From positions 1-64,000 of the forward strand of contig CAJUJP010000008.1 of the NCBI GenBank assembly GCA_910586615.1: a stretch of 64,000 nucleotides of DNA. The letters are read 5' to 3'. This stretch comes from an uncultured Lachnospiraceae bacterium. GTDB taxonomy: Bacteria; Bacillota; Clostridia; Lachnospirales; Lachnospiraceae. Both the position numbers and the translations under genes were made by a program. Under the pieces are notes generated by a model. That model saw nothing but the letters and a program-made list of their open reading frames with translations. It did no database searches and was not told the DNA's origin. This document shows positions 26,899-36,454 of the stretch, one piece after another. Position 1 is the first letter of the stretch. Each line of letters begins with the position of its first letter.

Positions 26899-28182
26899 AT
26901 GGCAGATTTGACAGAACAATATGGAAAATTCGGGATTTCAGAGAAAGTGTATGCTTTCGGAGAAGAAATTCTGGGTTCTTTACAGGAACGCTTCCACGGC
27001 ATTGACGCGGTGGCGGAATACAATCAGCTGAAGGTGATCCGCGCCATGCAGGAATGTGGCGTGAGCGAGGCCTGTCTGCTGGGCACTACAGGCTACGGTT
27101 ACAATGATCTGGGAAGGGATACGCTGGAAAAGGTCTATGCATCCTTTTTCCACACAGAGGATGCGCTTGTACGTCCCCAGATCACCTGCGGTACACATGC
27201 TTTGGCTCTTGCCTTGATGAGCAATCTGCGTCCCGGAGACGAGCTTCTTTCTCCTGTGGGGAAACCTTATGACACACTGGAAGAAGTCATCGGCATCAGG
27301 CCCTCCAAAGGTTCCCTCAGGGAATACGGCATATCTTACAGGCAGGTTGATCTTCTGCCCGATGGCAGCTTTGATTACGACGGCATTCGTGCCGCCATCA
27401 ATGATAAAACAAGGCTGGTCACCATACAGCGTTCCAAAGGGTATCAGACCAGACCTACTTTGTCCGTTGCGCAGATCGGGCAGCTCATCCGATTTGTCAA
27501 AGAGATCAGGCCCGATCTGATCTGCATGGTAGACAACTGCTACGGTGAGTTTGTGGAGACGATAGAACCTACCGATGTGGGCGCCGATATGGTGGTAGGC
27601 TCTCTGATCAAAAATCCGGGCGGCGGACTGGCACCTATTGGCGGTTATATCGCAGGGAAAAAGGAGTGTGTGGAAAATGCGGCGTACCGGCTGACATCCC
27701 CCGGACTTGGCAAGGAGGTGGGCGCTTCTCTGGGTATTCTGTCTTCTTTTTATGAAGGACTGTTTCTTGCCCCGAACGTCACTGCAAATGCGCTGAAAGG
27801 CGCAATTTTTGCGGCAAATATCTATGAAAAGCTGGGATATGCTGTGGTGCCTGACGGAAAGCAGAGCAGACACGATATCATACAGGCTGTGACCTTTGGT
27901 GCACCGGAAGGGGTGATCGCATTCTGTCAGGGCATTCAGGCGGCGGCGGCCGTGGACAGCTTCGTCACACCGGAACCCTGGGATATGCCGGGATATGATT
28001 CCAAAGTGATCATGGCAGCCGGCGCTTTTGTGTCCGGGTCTTCCATAGAACTCAGCGCGGACGGACCGATTGCACCGCCTTATGCGGTTTATTTTCAGGG
28101 CGGACTGACATTTCCCCACGCAAAACTCGGCATTCTGAAAACCGTACAGAATCTGCTTGACCGGCAGATTATTTCCCTGTAA
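26899..28182 (+). CDS. Methionine gamma-lyase family (aluminum resistance, YnbB-like) PLP protein
   Basis: This fold-type I pyridoxal-phosphate protein belongs to the family annotated as aluminum resistance protein or YnbB, found beside miaA in other Firmicutes. The 427-residue sequence has a cofactor-binding GTHALALALMSNLRPGD region, DNCYGEF with the conserved Asp, and the likely Schiff-base lysine in VGSLIKNPGGGLAP. A lyase activity on a sulfur amino acid is suggested by the family name, but I know of no firm physiological substrate. It lies 45 bases after miaA, probably in the same transcript. Confidence 0.85.
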   Translation: MADLTEQYGKFGISEKVYAFGEEILGSLQERFHGIDAVAEYNQLKVIRAMQECGVSEACLLGTTGYGYNDLGRDTLEKVYASFFHTEDALVRPQITCGTHALALALMSNLRPGDELLSPVGKPYDTLEEVIGIRPSKGSLREYGISYRQVDLLPDGSFDYDGIRAAINDKTRLVTIQRSKGYQTRPTLSVAQIGQLIRFVKEIRPDLICMVDNCYGEFVETIEPTDVGADMVVGSLIKNPGGGLAPIGGYIAGKKECVENAAYRLTSPGLGKEVGASLGILSSFYEGLFLAPNVTANALKGAIFAANIYEKLGYAVVPDGKQSRHDIIQAVTFGAPEGVIAFCQGIQAAAAVDSFVTPEPWDMPGYDSKVIMAAGAFVSGSSIELSADGPIAPPYAVYFQGGLTFPHAKLGILKTVQNLLDRQIISL

Positions 28183-28285
28183 ACGTTTCCGGGGAAATTT
28201 GTTTTTATGAAAATTTGGTAAATTTTGTATACATGAAAATATTGTTGTGATAAAATGAGCGTTGGGAAAGGAGATTCTCATTCGT

Positions 28286-28522
28286 ATGCGTAAAAATAAC
28301 TGGGCTTGTTTCCTGCTGATTCTGGCAGGCATCGTGATCGGCGGTTTTATCGGGAGCCTTTTTCCAAGCACATGGCTGAATTACGGACAATCTTTCGGAC
28401 TGTCTTCGCCTTTGGTGCTGGATCTGGGTATTCTCAGCGTAACCTTCGGATTATCCATTAATATCACGATTGCAAGTATTTTGGGCATTGCAGTGGCAAT
28501 CATCATATATCGGTTTATTTAG
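28286..28522 (+). CDS. DUF4321 small membrane protein
   Basis: The 78-residue product has an N-terminal membrane helix (WACFLLILAGIVIGGFIGSLF). A short extracytoplasmic loop contains WLNYGQSFGLSSPLVLDLG, followed by a second hydrophobic segment (INITIASILGIAVAIIIYRF). This pattern matches DUF4321, usually encoded beside radC and mreB in Clostridia, as here. ATG 28286 follows GGGAAAGGAG by about 12 bases, a rather long spacing. Function unknown; the position suggests a link to envelope growth. Confidence 0.8.
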   Translation: MRKNNWACFLLILAGIVIGGFIGSLFPSTWLNYGQSFGLSSPLVLDLGILSVTFGLSINITIASILGIAVAIIIYRFI

Positions 28523-28575
28523 GATAACCTGTACCCGTCGTTTAAGGAGAGAGATGCTGTCGGGAAAGAGGTTGA

Positions 28576-29292
28576 ATGAAATTAAGCAAGTGTGAGAACA
28601 ATGAGTATTACAGGATGCAGAATCTTCCATATGAGAAATTTATTTCCTATGGAAGTAAATCCCTGACCGATTCGGAACTTCTGGCCATTCTTCTGCGTAC
28701 AGGCACCCGCGGGATGAACGCCAGGGAGCTGGGCGAGAGGGTACTGTCGAAATCAGCCCGGTATGGCAACGGTCTGCTTGGGCTGTACCACATACCGCTG
28801 CAGGAACTTATGCAGATTGACGGGATCGGAAAGGTGAAGGCGATCCAGCTTAAAACAGTGGCGGAGTTATGCACCCGCATGGCTCAGGCGAAGGCTAAGG
28901 GAAAGCTTTCTTTTCATGATCCGCTTACCGTGGCGGATTATTATATGGAACGTTTCCGGCATGAGAGCGTGGAGCATATCCTGCTTCTTTTACTGGATTC
29001 CGGACTGCATCTGATCGAAGAGCATATTCTTTCTAAGGGAACCGTTAATGCCTCTCTGATATCACCCAGAGAAGTATTTATTCATGCGCTGCAGGCGAAA
29101 GCGGCAGGAATCATGCTTCTTCACAATCATCCCGGCGGAGATCCCCGGCCCAGCGAGAACGATATCCGGATAACCGGCCGGATCATGCAGATCGGCGGAC
29201 TGGCGGACATACCGCTCTATGACCATATTATCATAGGGGATAATCAATATTTCAGCTTTAAAGAAAGCAGCCTTATGACGCAAAAACCATAA
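28576..29292 (+). CDS. radC: RadC family JAMM-domain protein
   Basis: The 238-residue product has an N-terminal helix-hairpin-helix region (LMQIDGIGKVKAIQLKTVAEL) and a C-terminal JAB1/MPN metalloprotease-like domain with the zinc motif HNHPGGDP and upstream Glu. RadC was named for DNA repair, but its real role is unsettled. The usual HNHPSGDP motif has Gly in place of Ser here. It stands 39 bases before mreB, the radC-mreBCD order common in bacteria. Confidence 0.93.
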   Translation: MKLSKCENNEYYRMQNLPYEKFISYGSKSLTDSELLAILLRTGTRGMNARELGERVLSKSARYGNGLLGLYHIPLQELMQIDGIGKVKAIQLKTVAELCTRMAQAKAKGKLSFHDPLTVADYYMERFRHESVEHILLLLLDSGLHLIEEHILSKGTVNASLISPREVFIHALQAKAAGIMLLHNHPGGDPRPSENDIRITGRIMQIGGLADIPLYDHIIIGDNQYFSFKESSLMTQKP

Positions 29293-29330
29293 GGCGAAAA
29301 TGTAACACAAGAAAGAGAGGGGTAGCTGCC

Positions 29331-30341
29331 TTGGCTAACAACGCATTTGGAATTGATTTAGGAACAAGCAATATAAAAATATACAACCGTTCGGATGATG
29401 AGGTTTTCGTCGAGAAAAATATGATCGCCATCGAGAATAAGCGGAATCTTTTTGCCTACGGCGATTCAGCTTTCGAGATGTACGAAAAAGCGCCCAGCAA
29501 CATCAATATTTCTTATCCGCTCAGCAACGGCGTGATCGCGGATATACAGAACATGGAGATGCTGATCAGGTATTTCCTGAACGATCTGATGAAAAACAAT
29601 CTGAAACCGGCGGACTATTTTATCGCAGTACCCTGGGACGTGACTGAAGTTGAAAAACGTGCGTTCAAGGACCTGATCAAGGAATCCAATGTAAAAGCAA
29701 AAAAGGTCATGGTGGTGGATAAGGCGGTAGCAGACGGTCTTGGCATGGGGATAGATGTAAAGAATTCCCAGGGCGTTCTGGTTGTCAATGTGGGCTTTGA
29801 CACTACGGAGATCTCCATTCTGTCTCTTGGCGGCATCGTACTCAGCAGACTGATCAAGGTGGGCGGACGTAAATTTGACGACGCCATCAAAGCAGCCATC
29901 CGCCGGGAATACAGCCTGATCATCGGCGGCAAGACCGCTGAGGTGGTGAAGACATCACTGCTTGATCTGGAAGAACAGCGTCTGGGGGCGCTTGTGTACG
30001 GAAGAGATATCGTTACCGGCCTTCCGGTGGAGCGGGAGATTCCCACAGCACTTGTGGATGAGTGCCTTACCGAACATTTTAATACGATTATAGATAACAT
30101 CAAGGTGATCCTGGAGCGCACGCCTCCGGAACTGGCGGCGGACATTTACCGGCACGGGATCTACCTGACCGGCGGTGCTTCACAGGTGAGCAAGCTGGCA
30201 GGACTCACGAGTAAGGGAACGGGACTTAAAGTAAACGTTTCCGAGAACCCCGTCACAAGTGTGGCACTGGGACTTGCCAAGATCATCAACGATGATAATT
30301 ATAAATCGGTAGCCTACGCAATAGAAGGAATGAGTAAATGA
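29331..30341 (+). CDS. mreB: Rod shape-determining protein MreB/Mbl
   Basis: MreB is the bacterial actin that guides lateral-wall synthesis. The 336-residue product has the actin-like phosphate-1 motif FGIDLGTSNIKIY, the connector and phosphate-2 regions (VVNVGFDTTEISILSLGGIV), and the adenosine motif IYLTGGASQVSKLAGL. It begins with TTG at 29331, preceded by GAGAGGGG at 8-base spacing. mreC starts inside its stop codon. The sequence alone does not decide between MreB and Mbl paralogues. Confidence 0.95.
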   Translation: MANNAFGIDLGTSNIKIYNRSDDEVFVEKNMIAIENKRNLFAYGDSAFEMYEKAPSNINISYPLSNGVIADIQNMEMLIRYFLNDLMKNNLKPADYFIAVPWDVTEVEKRAFKDLIKESNVKAKKVMVVDKAVADGLGMGIDVKNSQGVLVVNVGFDTTEISILSLGGIVLSRLIKVGGRKFDDAIKAAIRREYSLIIGGKTAEVVKTSLLDLEEQRLGALVYGRDIVTGLPVEREIPTALVDECLTEHFNTIIDNIKVILERTPPELAADIYRHGIYLTGGASQVSKLAGLTSKGTGLKVNVSENPVTSVALGLAKIINDDNYKSVAYAIEGMSK

Positions 30342-31207
30342 GTCCAATCGTAAAAAGAAAAGGAGAGAAATTTACGTTGCCAAGTAAATATCTCCTTTTT
30401 ATTTTAACAATCCTGTGCACCGGCATGGTGCTGCTTACCTTTAATACCACCGTTTTCAGCGGACCTTTAAGCGCGGTGGCGGGATATACGGTGGTTCCTT
30501 TCGAGGAAGGGATCAGCGTTGTCGGAAGCTGGCTCGCAAACCGTTCCGAGGAACTGGTGCAGATCCGCGACCTGATTGCTGAAAATGAGAAACTGAAGCG
30601 GCAGGTAGACGAACTGACCATCGAAAATACGAGACTTCAGCAGGATCGTTATGAATTGACCAATCTGCGTGAACTATATAAACTGGATGCACAATATGAT
30701 GAATATGAGAAGACCGGTGCACGGATCATTGCCAGAGATTCCGGCAACTGGTTTCATTCGTTTGTCATCAACAAAGGATCCAAGGACGGTATTGCCGTAA
30801 ATATGAATGTGATGGCCGGCAGCGGCCTGGTAGGGCGTGTTGTGGATGTGGGTCCCAACTGGGCGAAAGTAAAGGCGATCATTGCCGATGACTCCAACGT
30901 GAGCGCCATGGTGCTGTCCAGTTCCGATAACATGATCGTATCAGGCAACCTGAAACGCTACGCTTCAGGAGTTATCGAATTCGGTCTGCTGGTGGACAGT
31001 GATAATGTTGTTATGGAAGGCGACAAGATCGTTACCTCTAATATCAGCGATATTTATCTTCCGGGTATTCTCGTAGGTTATATCAGCAAGATCAATCAGG
31101 ATCCGAACAACCTGACAAAATCAGGAGACATTACGCCGGCAGTGGATTTTGAGCATCTGGAAGAAGTTCTGGTCATTATGCAGTTAAAGCAGATACCGGA
31201 CGAGTAA
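30338..31207 (+). CDS. mreC: Rod shape-determining protein MreC
   Basis: MreC links MreB to the wall synthesis enzymes and activates PBP2/RodA. The 289-residue product has a short cytoplasmic tail, one membrane helix (about 15-40), a coiled coil (about 65-110, with VQIRDLIAENEKLKRQVDEL), and the two beta domains with GLVGRVVDVGPNWAKVKAI and GILVGYISKI. Its ATG overlaps the mreB TGA (ATGA), so translation is coupled. Confidence 0.95.
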   Translation: MSPIVKRKGEKFTLPSKYLLFILTILCTGMVLLTFNTTVFSGPLSAVAGYTVVPFEEGISVVGSWLANRSEELVQIRDLIAENEKLKRQVDELTIENTRLQQDRYELTNLRELYKLDAQYDEYEKTGARIIARDSGNWFHSFVINKGSKDGIAVNMNVMAGSGLVGRVVDVGPNWAKVKAIIADDSNVSAMVLSSSDNMIVSGNLKRYASGVIEFGLLVDSDNVVMEGDKIVTSNISDIYLPGILVGYISKINQDPNNLTKSGDITPAVDFEHLEEVLVIMQLKQIPDE

Positions 31208-31252
31208 CATTCGTCCTGATTACAGTAAACTGCCCTGATATGGAGGATTAGC

Positions 31253-31771
31253 ATGAAACGTGTCCTGATCACAATTGTTTTGATTTTTATCTGTTTTCTG
31301 TTACAGTGCACCGTATTTCATGCACTGGCTTTTAGCGGAATCGTGCCGAACCTGCTGATCGTACTGACGGCATCCTTCGGGTTTATGCGCGGAGAGAAAA
31401 CGGGGCTTCTGATCGGATTTTTCTGCGGTCTGCTGGTGGATATTTTTTTTGGAAGCTCCATAGGATTTTATTCTCTGCTGTATATGTACATCGGATATTT
31501 GAACGGTAAGTTCTGCATTATATTCTATCCTCAGGATATCAAGCTTCCCATTGCGCTGATACTTGGAAGCGACTGTTTTTACGGACTGACCTGTTATGTG
31601 ATCTTATTCCTGCTGCGGAGCAGATTTGATTTCGGACATTATTTTACGCACATCATCCTGCCGGAGATCGTGTACACGATCGTGGTAACAATATTTTTGT
31701 ATCCGCTCATCCTCTGGATCAATACCAGACTTGAGCACAGTGAACTAAGGAGTGGTAAAAAGTTTGTTTGA
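31253..31771 (+). CDS. mreD: Rod shape-determining protein MreD
   Basis: MreD is the small integral membrane member of the elongasome. The 172-residue product has five or so membrane helices, including LLQCTVFHALAFSGIVPNLLIVLTASFGFMRG and the conserved GLLVDIFFGSSIGFYSL segment. TGGAGGA lies just before the ATG. Its 3' end overlaps the start of the PBP2 gene. Confidence 0.93.
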   Translation: MKRVLITIVLIFICFLLQCTVFHALAFSGIVPNLLIVLTASFGFMRGEKTGLLIGFFCGLLVDIFFGSSIGFYSLLYMYIGYLNGKFCIIFYPQDIKLPIALILGSDCFYGLTCYVILFLLRSRFDFGHYFTHIILPEIVYTIVVTIFLYPLILWINTRLEHSELRSGKKFV

Positions 31772-34649
31772 CCATATACTGGAACACATTAAAGAAAATT
31801 TCATGAATATGATCACTTCCAGGCTGCTCGTCCTTGTTTTCGTCCTGGTGGGAATGGGCAGTTATCTGATCTATACGATCTTTCAGCTTCAGATTGTTCA
31901 CGGTGAAGAGTATTTTAACAATTTTCAGCTGAGCATCACAAGAGACCGCACGATCCTGCCCACCAGAGGCAATATTCTGGATCGTGACGGTAATCTGCTG
32001 GCCTATAATGAGCTGGCTTATTCCGTGACCATTGAAGATGTATATGAATCCGGCAGAAAAAAGAACGCCAATCTGAATGGTACGATCCTCAGACTCGTCG
32101 GTATGATCGAACAGAACGGGGATCAGATCATCAATGACTTCCCGATTATACTTGATAAAAACGGTAATTATCAGTTCAATGTGGAGGGAACGCAGCTGCT
32201 TCGTTTTCTGGCCGATGTCTATGGACATGCCTCCATCAATGATTTAAAAGAAAAAGAACGAACCGCCGCACCTGCGCAGGTCATACGCTATCTGTGCGGT
32301 ACTTCACCGTCTACCCGATACGGTATCGGCGATTACAGAGTGGAAGATGATACCGACAGCTTTGAGCCGGGTTATGGTTTTACAAAGGAAGAAATTCTTA
32401 AGATCATCACGATACGTTATGCCCTCAGTGCCAACAGTTACCAGAAATATATCGCCACGACGGTAGCCAATAATGTTTCCGAGGAGACAGTTGCTGTCGT
32501 TATGGAGAATGCAGACAGCCTGGACGGAGTTTCCATTGCAGAGGGTACGATTCGTAAATATAATGACAGTATTTATTTTGCACAGATCATCGGTTACACC
32601 GGAAAGGTCGCCCAGGAAGAACTGGAAGAACTGCAGAAACAGGATGAAACATACGACCTTAATGATACGGTAGGTAAATCCGGTATAGAATCTTCCATGG
32701 AAATGGAGCTTCAGGGTACTAAGGGGCTGGAAACGGTATATGTGGACAATCTGGGTAAGGTCATTGAGACCAGTGACAGAACAGAATCCGTTGCCGGTAA
32801 TGATATTTATCTGACCATTGATTCTGATCTGCAAAGGACATGTTATCATATCATAGAGTCCAAGCTTGCAAGTATCCTGCTGGCCAATATTGAGAATATC
32901 AGGGAATTTGAGGTGCCGGAAGGCGGCAGCGGCGGTAAGATCAAGATTCCGATCTATGATGTTTACTTTGCATGTATTAATAACAATGTCATTGACACCT
33001 CGCATTTTACATCCGTACATGCGGGAGAGACGGAAAAAGCCGTGCTGGAAATCTATCGGGATAAAAAAGCAAGAGTGTTTGCTACTTTGCGGGAGGAACT
33101 GGAAGAAATATGTACTCCTTATGAAAAACTGACGGAAGAGTACAAAAACTACGAAAGTTATATTGTTTCCATGCTCAACCGTAACAATATTATCATGGAA
33201 TCGGCAGTAGACAGCAAGGATGCGACCTATATTGCATGGACAAAGGATGAAGTTATCAGCCTGAATGAATATCTGAATTATGCCATAGCACAAAACTGGA
33301 TCGACGTGTCGGCGCTGGATATTGATTCACGTTATTCTGATTCCGTTGAGATTTACAGGAAGATCATTGATTATATTTTCTCTCAGCTGGATACTGACGG
33401 TGATTTTGACAAACGCATGTACCGCTACATGATCAACAATGATGAACTGAGCGGACGGCAGATTTGTGAACTTTTACTGGAACAGAATGTGGTGGATCTG
33501 CCGGAGGAGGAATATGCGCAGTTTCGGGCAGGACTTGAGACACCCTATGTTTTTATGAGAAAGCGTATCGAGAATCTGGATCTGACACCGGCACAGCTTG
33601 CTCTGGATCCTTATTCCGGTTCTGTGGTGGTTACCGATGTTAAAACAGGAGATGTGCTGGCACTGGTATCCTATCCGGGCTATGATAACAATAAGATGGC
33701 CAATGGCGTAAATGCAGCTTATTTTGCAAGTCTGCGAAATGATTTGTCCAGACCGCTCATAAACTATGCGACGCAGCAGAGAACCGCACCCGGTTCCACG
33801 TTTAAGATTGTATCGTCCAGGGCGGGACTCATGGACAGCGTGATCAATACGACAGATACAATCACCTGTACAGGTGTGTTTGAGAAGATATCTCCGCCGG
33901 CCAAATGCCATATTGCGCCCGGAGCCCACGGCGCTTTGAATCTTTCAAATGCTCTGGCACATTCCTGTAACTGGTTCTTTTATGAGACAGGATACCGGCT
34001 TGGGATTGTGGGTGATACTTATAACAGCGATGTGGCGCTTAATAAGCTGGCCAGGGCTGCGGACCAGTTCGGACTTTCCGAAACCTCAGGTGTGGAAATT
34101 GAAGAATATACGCCGGAAGTCTCGGATACAGATGCCGTCCGTTCCGCCATAGGCCATGGTACAAATAACTATACGACAGCCGGACTGGCGCGATACGTTA
34201 CAACTATCGCCAACAGCGGAACATGTTATAATTTAACATTAGTAGACAGAATAGAAGATCATAATAAAGAACTGGTTAAGGACAATCATGCTGAGATACG
34301 CAATCAGATTGATATGGATTCTGAATACTGGGATGCCATACACACCGGTATGCGCAGGGTTGTAGAGCGCAAATCATATTATTCCGACCTGGATGTAAAC
34401 GTTGCCGGAAAGACCGGTACGGCACAGGAGAACAGAAACCGTCCGAACCATGCACTTTTTATCAGTTATGCGCCTTATGAAGATCCGGAGATTGCCGTTG
34501 CAGTCCGTGTGGCTTTCGGTTATTCCTCCGATTACAGCGCGCAGATTGCCAAAGATGTTTATGCGTATTATTATGGACTTAAGGAAGAAAGTGAGATCGT
34601 TACCGGAACTGCCAGTTCCCTGGAAGGCGGTATGATCAATGCAGACTAA
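31764..34649 (+). CDS. mrdA: Elongasome penicillin-binding protein 2, unusually large
   Basis: PBP2 is the transpeptidase that works with RodA in lateral-wall growth. The product of about 961 residues has a short cytoplasmic tail, an anchor helix (about 20-42), and a dimerisation region starting FQLSITRDRTILPTRGNILDRDG. The transpeptidase domain carries STFK near residue 678, SCN near 733 and KTG near 882. Roughly 245 extra residues lie between the TIDSDLQRT strand (about 352) and the PYSGSVVVTD strand (about 612), where ordinary PBP2 has a short helix; most are helical and charged. TTG 31764 is chosen since AAGGAG lies 11 bases upstream; GTG 31752 is too close to it. The start overlaps mreD by 8 bases. 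Confidence 0.93.
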   Translation: MFDHILEHIKENFMNMITSRLLVLVFVLVGMGSYLIYTIFQLQIVHGEEYFNNFQLSITRDRTILPTRGNILDRDGNLLAYNELAYSVTIEDVYESGRKKNANLNGTILRLVGMIEQNGDQIINDFPIILDKNGNYQFNVEGTQLLRFLADVYGHASINDLKEKERTAAPAQVIRYLCGTSPSTRYGIGDYRVEDDTDSFEPGYGFTKEEILKIITIRYALSANSYQKYIATTVANNVSEETVAVVMENADSLDGVSIAEGTIRKYNDSIYFAQIIGYTGKVAQEELEELQKQDETYDLNDTVGKSGIESSMEMELQGTKGLETVYVDNLGKVIETSDRTESVAGNDIYLTIDSDLQRTCYHIIESKLASILLANIENIREFEVPEGGSGGKIKIPIYDVYFACINNNVIDTSHFTSVHAGETEKAVLEIYRDKKARVFATLREELEEICTPYEKLTEEYKNYESYIVSMLNRNNIIMESAVDSKDATYIAWTKDEVISLNEYLNYAIAQNWIDVSALDIDSRYSDSVEIYRKIIDYIFSQLDTDGDFDKRMYRYMINNDELSGRQICELLLEQNVVDLPEEEYAQFRAGLETPYVFMRKRIENLDLTPAQLALDPYSGSVVVTDVKTGDVLALVSYPGYDNNKMANGVNAAYFASLRNDLSRPLINYATQQRTAPGSTFKIVSSRAGLMDSVINTTDTITCTGVFEKISPPAKCHIAPGAHGALNLSNALAHSCNWFFYETGYRLGIVGDTYNSDVALNKLARAADQFGLSETSGVEIEEYTPEVSDTDAVRSAIGHGTNNYTTAGLARYVTTIANSGTCYNLTLVDRIEDHNKELVKDNHAEIRNQIDMDSEYWDAIHTGMRRVVERKSYYSDLDVNVAGKTGTAQENRNRPNHALFISYAPYEDPEIAVAVRVAFGYSSDYSAQIAKDVYAYYYGLKEESEIVTGTASSLEGGMINAD

Positions 34650-34677
34650 CATATAGGGGAATGAGTGGAGGATCAAC

Positions 34678-35358
34678 ATGAAGAATCCGGTTATTATCAA
34701 AAGTTTTCAAAACGGGCTGTCCATTTATCTGGACGAAGAGATGCCTTTTTCGCAGCTGCTTCAGGAGATTGCCTTTAAATTCAAGGAGTCGGCACATTTT
34801 TTTAAAGATGCAAGCATGGTACTCTCCTTTGAAGGACGCAGTCTGTCCGATCAGGAGGAACGGCAGATCGTCAATACCATCACTGCCAACTCGGCATTGA
34901 ACGTCATGTGCATCATGGGCAAGAACGAGGAGACAAACAAAAATTTTGTCAAAGCATTACAGCGGCTTTCCGACCATCAGCAGGCCATCGAAAATGCAGG
35001 ACAGTTCTATAAGGGCACTTTAAAAGACGGTCAGATTCTGGAGACGGAAAACAGTGTGATCGTGCTGGGAGATGTGTATCCCGGCGCAAGTATTGTATCC
35101 AATAAGGATATCGTTATACTGGGTGGTCTCTATGGACAGGCTTATGCCGGCGGCAGCGGTGCCGAAGGCCATTTTGTGGTAGCGCTTGAAATGTCACCTG
35201 AAAAGTTAAAAATCGGTGATTTCAAATATAAAACATCAGAAAAACAGAGCAAGTGGTCAATCAAACCAAAGATTCAGCCTAAAATTGCTTATGTGGAGGA
35301 CGGAAGAGTCATCATGGAGCCGATTACCAAAGAATTACTAAGCGATCTGCCGGTATGA
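34678..35358 (+). CDS. minC: Septum site-determining protein MinC
   Basis: MinC inhibits FtsZ polymerisation away from midcell. The 226-residue product has an N-terminal FtsZ-inhibiting domain (about 1-105) and a C-terminal right-handed beta helix (LGDVYPGASIVSNKDIVILGGLYGQAYAG) that dimerises and binds MinD. TGGAGGA precedes the ATG by 6-7 bases. It follows mrdA by 28 bases. A repeat cluster and hairpin separate it from minD, which may tune relative expression. Confidence 0.94.
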   Translation: MKNPVIIKSFQNGLSIYLDEEMPFSQLLQEIAFKFKESAHFFKDASMVLSFEGRSLSDQEERQIVNTITANSALNVMCIMGKNEETNKNFVKALQRLSDHQQAIENAGQFYKGTLKDGQILETENSVIVLGDVYPGASIVSNKDIVILGGLYGQAYAGGSGAEGHFVVALEMSPEKLKIGDFKYKTSEKQSKWSIKPKIQPKIAYVEDGRVIMEPITKELLSDLPV

Positions 35359-35404
35359 TACCGTAAGATGCGGATTTGTGAGCAGACACAGCTTGAATGT
35401 GTTT

Positions 35405-35580
35405 CGAGTATGTGAAGCGGATGCATAGAAATATCCAGACAGAAGCAAGGCAAAAGCCGAGTATGTGAAGCGGATGTGTAAATGTATCCGGACAGAGGCT
35501 TTCGAGTTTGCGAAGCGGATGCATAAATGTATCCGGACAAAAGCAAGGCAAGCCGAGTTTGCGAAGCAAATCTCGCAAAG
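35405..35580 (+). repeat. Four imperfect repeats between minC and minD
   Basis: Units start at 35405, 35458, 35503 and 35554, each opening CGAGTwTGyGAAGCrrATG or a close variant, with 45-53 base spacing. The first three continue into a segment like AAATGTATCCGGACA. The last unit instead continues CAAATCTCGCAAAG and matches the reverse complement of the palindromic repeat at 11006-11155. Confidence 0.8.
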
Positions 35581-35604
35581 ATAATTCCTACGGAATTATC
35601 TTTT
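35577..35604 (+). terminator. Strong hairpin between minC and minD
   Basis: AAAGATAATTCC (35577-35588) and GGAATTATCTTT (35592-35603) form a perfect 12-base stem with a 3-base loop, followed by TTGTTT. It could end the mre-minC transcript or act as partial read-through control. No promoter of clear quality is visible between it and minD. Confidence 0.6.
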
Positions 35605-35651
35605 GTTTAGGGGACGATAATGAATCATATTCAGGAGGTCAACGAAAAGAT

Positions 35652-36443
35652 ATGAGTGAAGTAATTGTCGTCACATCAGGGAAAGGCGGGGTAGGCAAGA
35701 CCACTACTACCGCAAACGTTGGTACAGGTCTGGCAGCTATGGGCAAGAAGGTGATCCTGATCGACACAGATATCGGATTGCGGAATCTGGACGTCGTAAT
35801 GGGTCTTGAAAACAGGATTGTCTATAATCTTGTGGATGTGGTGGAAGGAAACTGCCGCATCAAACAGGCGATCATCCGGGATAAAAGATATCCAACCCTG
35901 TTTCTTCTTCCGTCCGCTCAGACAAGAGATAAAAGCGCGGTAAATCCTTCACAGATGGTGAAGATGATCAGCCATCTGAAAGATCAGTTCGATTATATTA
36001 TCCTGGATTGTCCCGCAGGCATCGAGCAGGGGTTTCAGAATGCCATCGCAGGTGCAGACCGGGCGCTTGTAGTCACGACACCGGAAGTTTCAGCGATCCG
36101 GGATGCCGACAGGATCATCGGACTGCTGGAAGCAAATGAAATACATAAGATAGATCTGGTCATAAACCGTATCCGTTATGATATGATCAAGAGGGGTGAC
36201 ATGATGTCCTCGGAAGATGTGGTGGATATTCTGTCCTTACCGCTGATCGGAATGGTTCCCGATGATGAAAACGTGGTGATTGCCACAAACCAGGGTGAAC
36301 CTCTGGTGGGCAGCAACACGCTGGCAGGCCGGGCCTACCAGAATATCTGTCACAGAGTGCTGGGCAGAGAGATTCCTTTTCTTGATCTGGAAAAAGGAAT
36401 TTCCTTCTGGGCAAAGGTGTCGGGTATTTTTCATAAGAGTTAG
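35652..36443 (+). CDS. minD: Septum site-determining ATPase MinD
   Basis: MinD is the membrane-associated ATPase that recruits MinC and oscillates or localises with MinE. The 263-residue product has the deviant Walker A GKGGVGKTTTTAN near residue 10, the DTDIGLRNLD switch, DCPAGIEQGF, and an amphipathic C-terminal helix (DLEKGISFWAKVSGIF). The ATG at 35652 has AGGAGG about 13 bases upstream, longer than usual; no other start codon fits the family N-terminus. minE follows 11 bases later. Confidence 0.96.
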   Translation: MSEVIVVTSGKGGVGKTTTTANVGTGLAAMGKKVILIDTDIGLRNLDVVMGLENRIVYNLVDVVEGNCRIKQAIIRDKRYPTLFLLPSAQTRDKSAVNPSQMVKMISHLKDQFDYIILDCPAGIEQGFQNAIAGADRALVVTTPEVSAIRDADRIIGLLEANEIHKIDLVINRIRYDMIKRGDMMSSEDVVDILSLPLIGMVPDDENVVIATNQGEPLVGSNTLAGRAYQNICHRVLGREIPFLDLEKGISFWAKVSGIFHKS

Positions 36444-36454
36444 GGGGGATTACG

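Noticed and set aside
26980..28371. Minus-strand protein of 463 residues
   Set aside because: Antisense to the whole YnbB-like gene, with Cys/His/Arg-rich shadow composition and no family resemblance.
32304..33293. Minus-strand protein of 329 residues within mrdA
   Set aside because: Antisense to a gene with all PBP motifs; no ribosome binding site or domain.
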